Shown: positions 5,788 to 7,238 of the stretch, piece by piece | How positions within the stretch are numbered: the first letter of the stretch is position 1 | Layout of the letters: every line of letters starts with the position of its first letter | Assembly: GCA_944385305.1 (NCBI GenBank) | Contig: CALWWS010000148.1 | Coordinates: 1 to 7,238 of the forward strand | Direction of reading: 5' to 3' | Source of the DNA: an uncultured Oscillospiraceae bacterium | GTDB taxonomy: Bacteria > Bacillota > Clostridia > Oscillospirales > Oscillospiraceae | DNA: 7,238 bases | Notes under the pieces: generated by a model | Told to the model about the DNA's origin: nothing | The model's database searches: none | Seen by the model: the letters and a program-made list of their open reading frames with translations, nothing else | Translations under genes and position numbers: made by a program

Positions 5788-7238
5788 ATGCAGGCAAGAG
5801 CCAGCGGTATTCTGCTCCCCGTCTCCGCCCTGCCCGGCCCCTACGGGGTGGGCACCTTCGGGCGTGAGGCCATGGGCTTTGTGGACTTTCTGGCCTCCGC
5901 GGGCCAGAAGTTCTGGCAAATTCTCCCCCTGGTCCCCCCCGGCGGCGGGGACTCCCCCTATATGTCCTCCTCCTCCTTCGCGGGCAACCCCTTCTTCCTG
6001 GATCTGGAGGAGCTGGAGCAGGAGGGTCTGCTCACCCGCAAGGAGGTGGACGAGGCCCGCTACTCCGATATCGACCGCATCAGCTACCCCTGGCTCCACG
6101 CCAACCGGCCCCGGCTGTTCCAGCTGGCCTGGGAGCGGGGCAGGGATCGCTGCGCCGCCCAGCTGGCGGAATTTCTGGAGCAGGAGAAGTGGTGGCTGAG
6201 CGACTACGCCCTGTTTCTCGCCCTGCGGGAGAAGTTTGACGGGGCGGAGCTGAAGGACTGGCCGGAGCCGGCCAGGAAGCGGGAGGCGGCCTACCTGGAG
6301 CAGTGCCGCCGGGAGCTGGCCGACCGCATCGGCTACCACGCCTTCCTGCAGATGCTCTTCTTCCGTCAGTGGACCAAGATCAAGCAGTACGCCAACCAGA
6401 AGGGGGTCTCCATCATCGGGGATCTGCCCATCTACGTCTCCCCGGACAGCGCGGAGGTGTGGGCCCGGCCGGAGCTGTTCCTGCTGGACGAGAAGCTGAC
6501 GCCCAGGGCGGTGGCGGGGGTACCCCCCGACGCCTTCTCCGATCTGGGCCAGCACTGGGGCAACCCCCTCTACGACTGGGACTATCACAAGTCCACCGGC
6601 TTTGCCTGGTGGCGCAAGCGGGCCGAGCACATGTCCCGGCTGTACGACGTGGTGCGCATCGACCACTTCCGGGCCTTCCACACCTACTGGTCCATCCCCG
6701 CCGGGGCCTCCGACGCCCGGGCCGGCCACTGGGAGAAGGGCCCGGGCATGGAGCTGCTTGACGCCATCCGCTCGGTGCCCGGCCTGGCCCTCATCGCCGA
6801 GGATCTGGGGGATCTGGACGCCGACGCCCGGGATTTTATCGCCCGCAGCGGCCTGCCCGGCATGAAGGTGCTGGTATACGCCTTCGACCCGGTGGGGGAG
6901 AGCTCCTACCTGCCCCACAACTGCCCCCCGGAGGCGGTGATCTACACCGGCACCCACGACACCCCCACCTTTGTCCAGTGGCTGTTTACCCTGGCCTCCC
7001 CCGCCGAGCGGGACTACGCCCTGCGCTACCTGCGCCTGCGGGAGGACGAGGGCTTCGGCTGGGGCACGGTGTGCGGGGCGTGGATGTCCCCCTGCCGCCT
7101 GGCCATCGCCCCCATGCAGGATCTGCTGGGCCTGGGGGCGGACGCCCGGATGAACACCCCGGGCACCATGGGCCCCCAGAACTGGAGCTGGCGGGTGCGG
7201 GAGGCCGCGCTGAACCCCGACGTGTCCGGCCGCCTGCG
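5788..7238 (+). CDS. malQ: 4-alpha-glucanotransferase (amylomaltase, GH77), 3' end cut by window
   Basis: The first 483 codons are present, against roughly 500 for the family, so only a short C-terminal piece is missing. The enzyme transfers alpha-1,4-glucan segments between maltodextrins in the cytoplasm, disproportionating maltotriose and longer chains for glycogen or maltose use. The N-terminus SGILLPVSALPGPYGVGTFG is the family signature. The three GH77 catalytic acids are present: nucleophile D292 in VRIDHFRAF, acid/base E338 in LIAEDLG, and transition-state stabiliser D391 in GTHDTPT. Other conserved stretches are IIGDLPIYV and GVPPDAFSDLGQHWGNPLYDW. The ATG at 5788 has GGAGG seven bases upstream. 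The gene has its own consensus promoter and a leader hairpin. No maltose transporter or phosphorylase gene is in view, so the pathway link comes from family knowledge. Confidence 0.95.
   Translation, partial: MQARASGILLPVSALPGPYGVGTFGREAMGFVDFLASAGQKFWQILPLVPPGGGDSPYMSSSSFAGNPFFLDLEELEQEGLLTRKEVDEARYSDIDRISYPWLHANRPRLFQLAWERGRDRCAAQLAEFLEQEKWWLSDYALFLALREKFDGAELKDWPEPARKREAAYLEQCRRELADRIGYHAFLQMLFFRQWTKIKQYANQKGVSIIGDLPIYVSPDSAEVWARPELFLLDEKLTPRAVAGVPPDAFSDLGQHWGNPLYDWDYHKSTGFAWWRKRAEHMSRLYDVVRIDHFRAFHTYWSIPAGASDARAGHWEKGPGMELLDAIRSVPGLALIAEDLGDLDADARDFIARSGLPGMKVLVYAFDPVGESSYLPHNCPPEAVIYTGTHDTPTFVQWLFTLASPAERDYALRYLRLREDEGFGWGTVCGAWMSPCRLAIAPMQDLLGLGADARMNTPGTMGPQNWSWRVREAALNPDVSGRL

Noticed and set aside
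5710..6957. 415-codon minus-strand open frame opposite malQ
   Set aside because: It is antisense to a gene with all GH77 catalytic motifs intact, and its composition is that of a shadow frame.

Overview
The window looks like chromosomal DNA of a GC-rich member of the Clostridia, most likely an Oscillospiraceae gut anaerobe of the Flavonifractor, Lawsonibacter or Pseudoflavonifractor kind. This placement is an inference. It rests on an estimated GC content of 65-70%, strong G/C preference at third codon positions, GGAGG-type ribosome sites, sigma-A-like promoters, a 56-residue clostridial two-cluster ferredoxin, a Gram-positive ClpC with a UVR motif and a DUF4358-like lipoprotein. I see no mobile element, CRISPR array, tRNA or rRNA, so this is mostly ordinary core-genome sequence.

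Layout. From 1 to 687 (minus strand) lies the 5' end of polA, encoding the 5'-3' exonuclease domain of DNA polymerase I; it runs off the left edge. A divergent promoter region (688-894) separates it from an M20-family amidohydrolase (895-2076, plus). That gene converges on a short ferredoxin gene (2168-2338, minus), with a hairpin flanked by A and T runs between them that should terminate transcription in both directions. An AT-rich divergent region (about 2339-2458) follows. Next come a possible small cysteine-containing protein (2459-2659, plus), clpC (2664-5153) and a lipoprotein gene (5159-5677), closely packed and probably co-transcribed. A consensus promoter (5688-5716) and a leader with a perfect 12-bp hairpin precede malQ (5788 to the right edge), encoding 4-alpha-glucanotransferase and probably lacking only its last few residues.

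How the genes fit together. They are mixed housekeeping functions: DNA replication and repair, amide hydrolysis, electron transfer, protein quality control and alpha-glucan metabolism. Only the small ORF, clpC and the lipoprotein gene look like one transcription unit. The points most worth checking are the unassigned small ORF that ends inside the clpC ribosome site, the absence of ctsR, mcsA and mcsB next to clpC, and strong hairpins sitting between promoter and ribosome site in the polA and malQ leaders. I found no convincing new multi-gene system.
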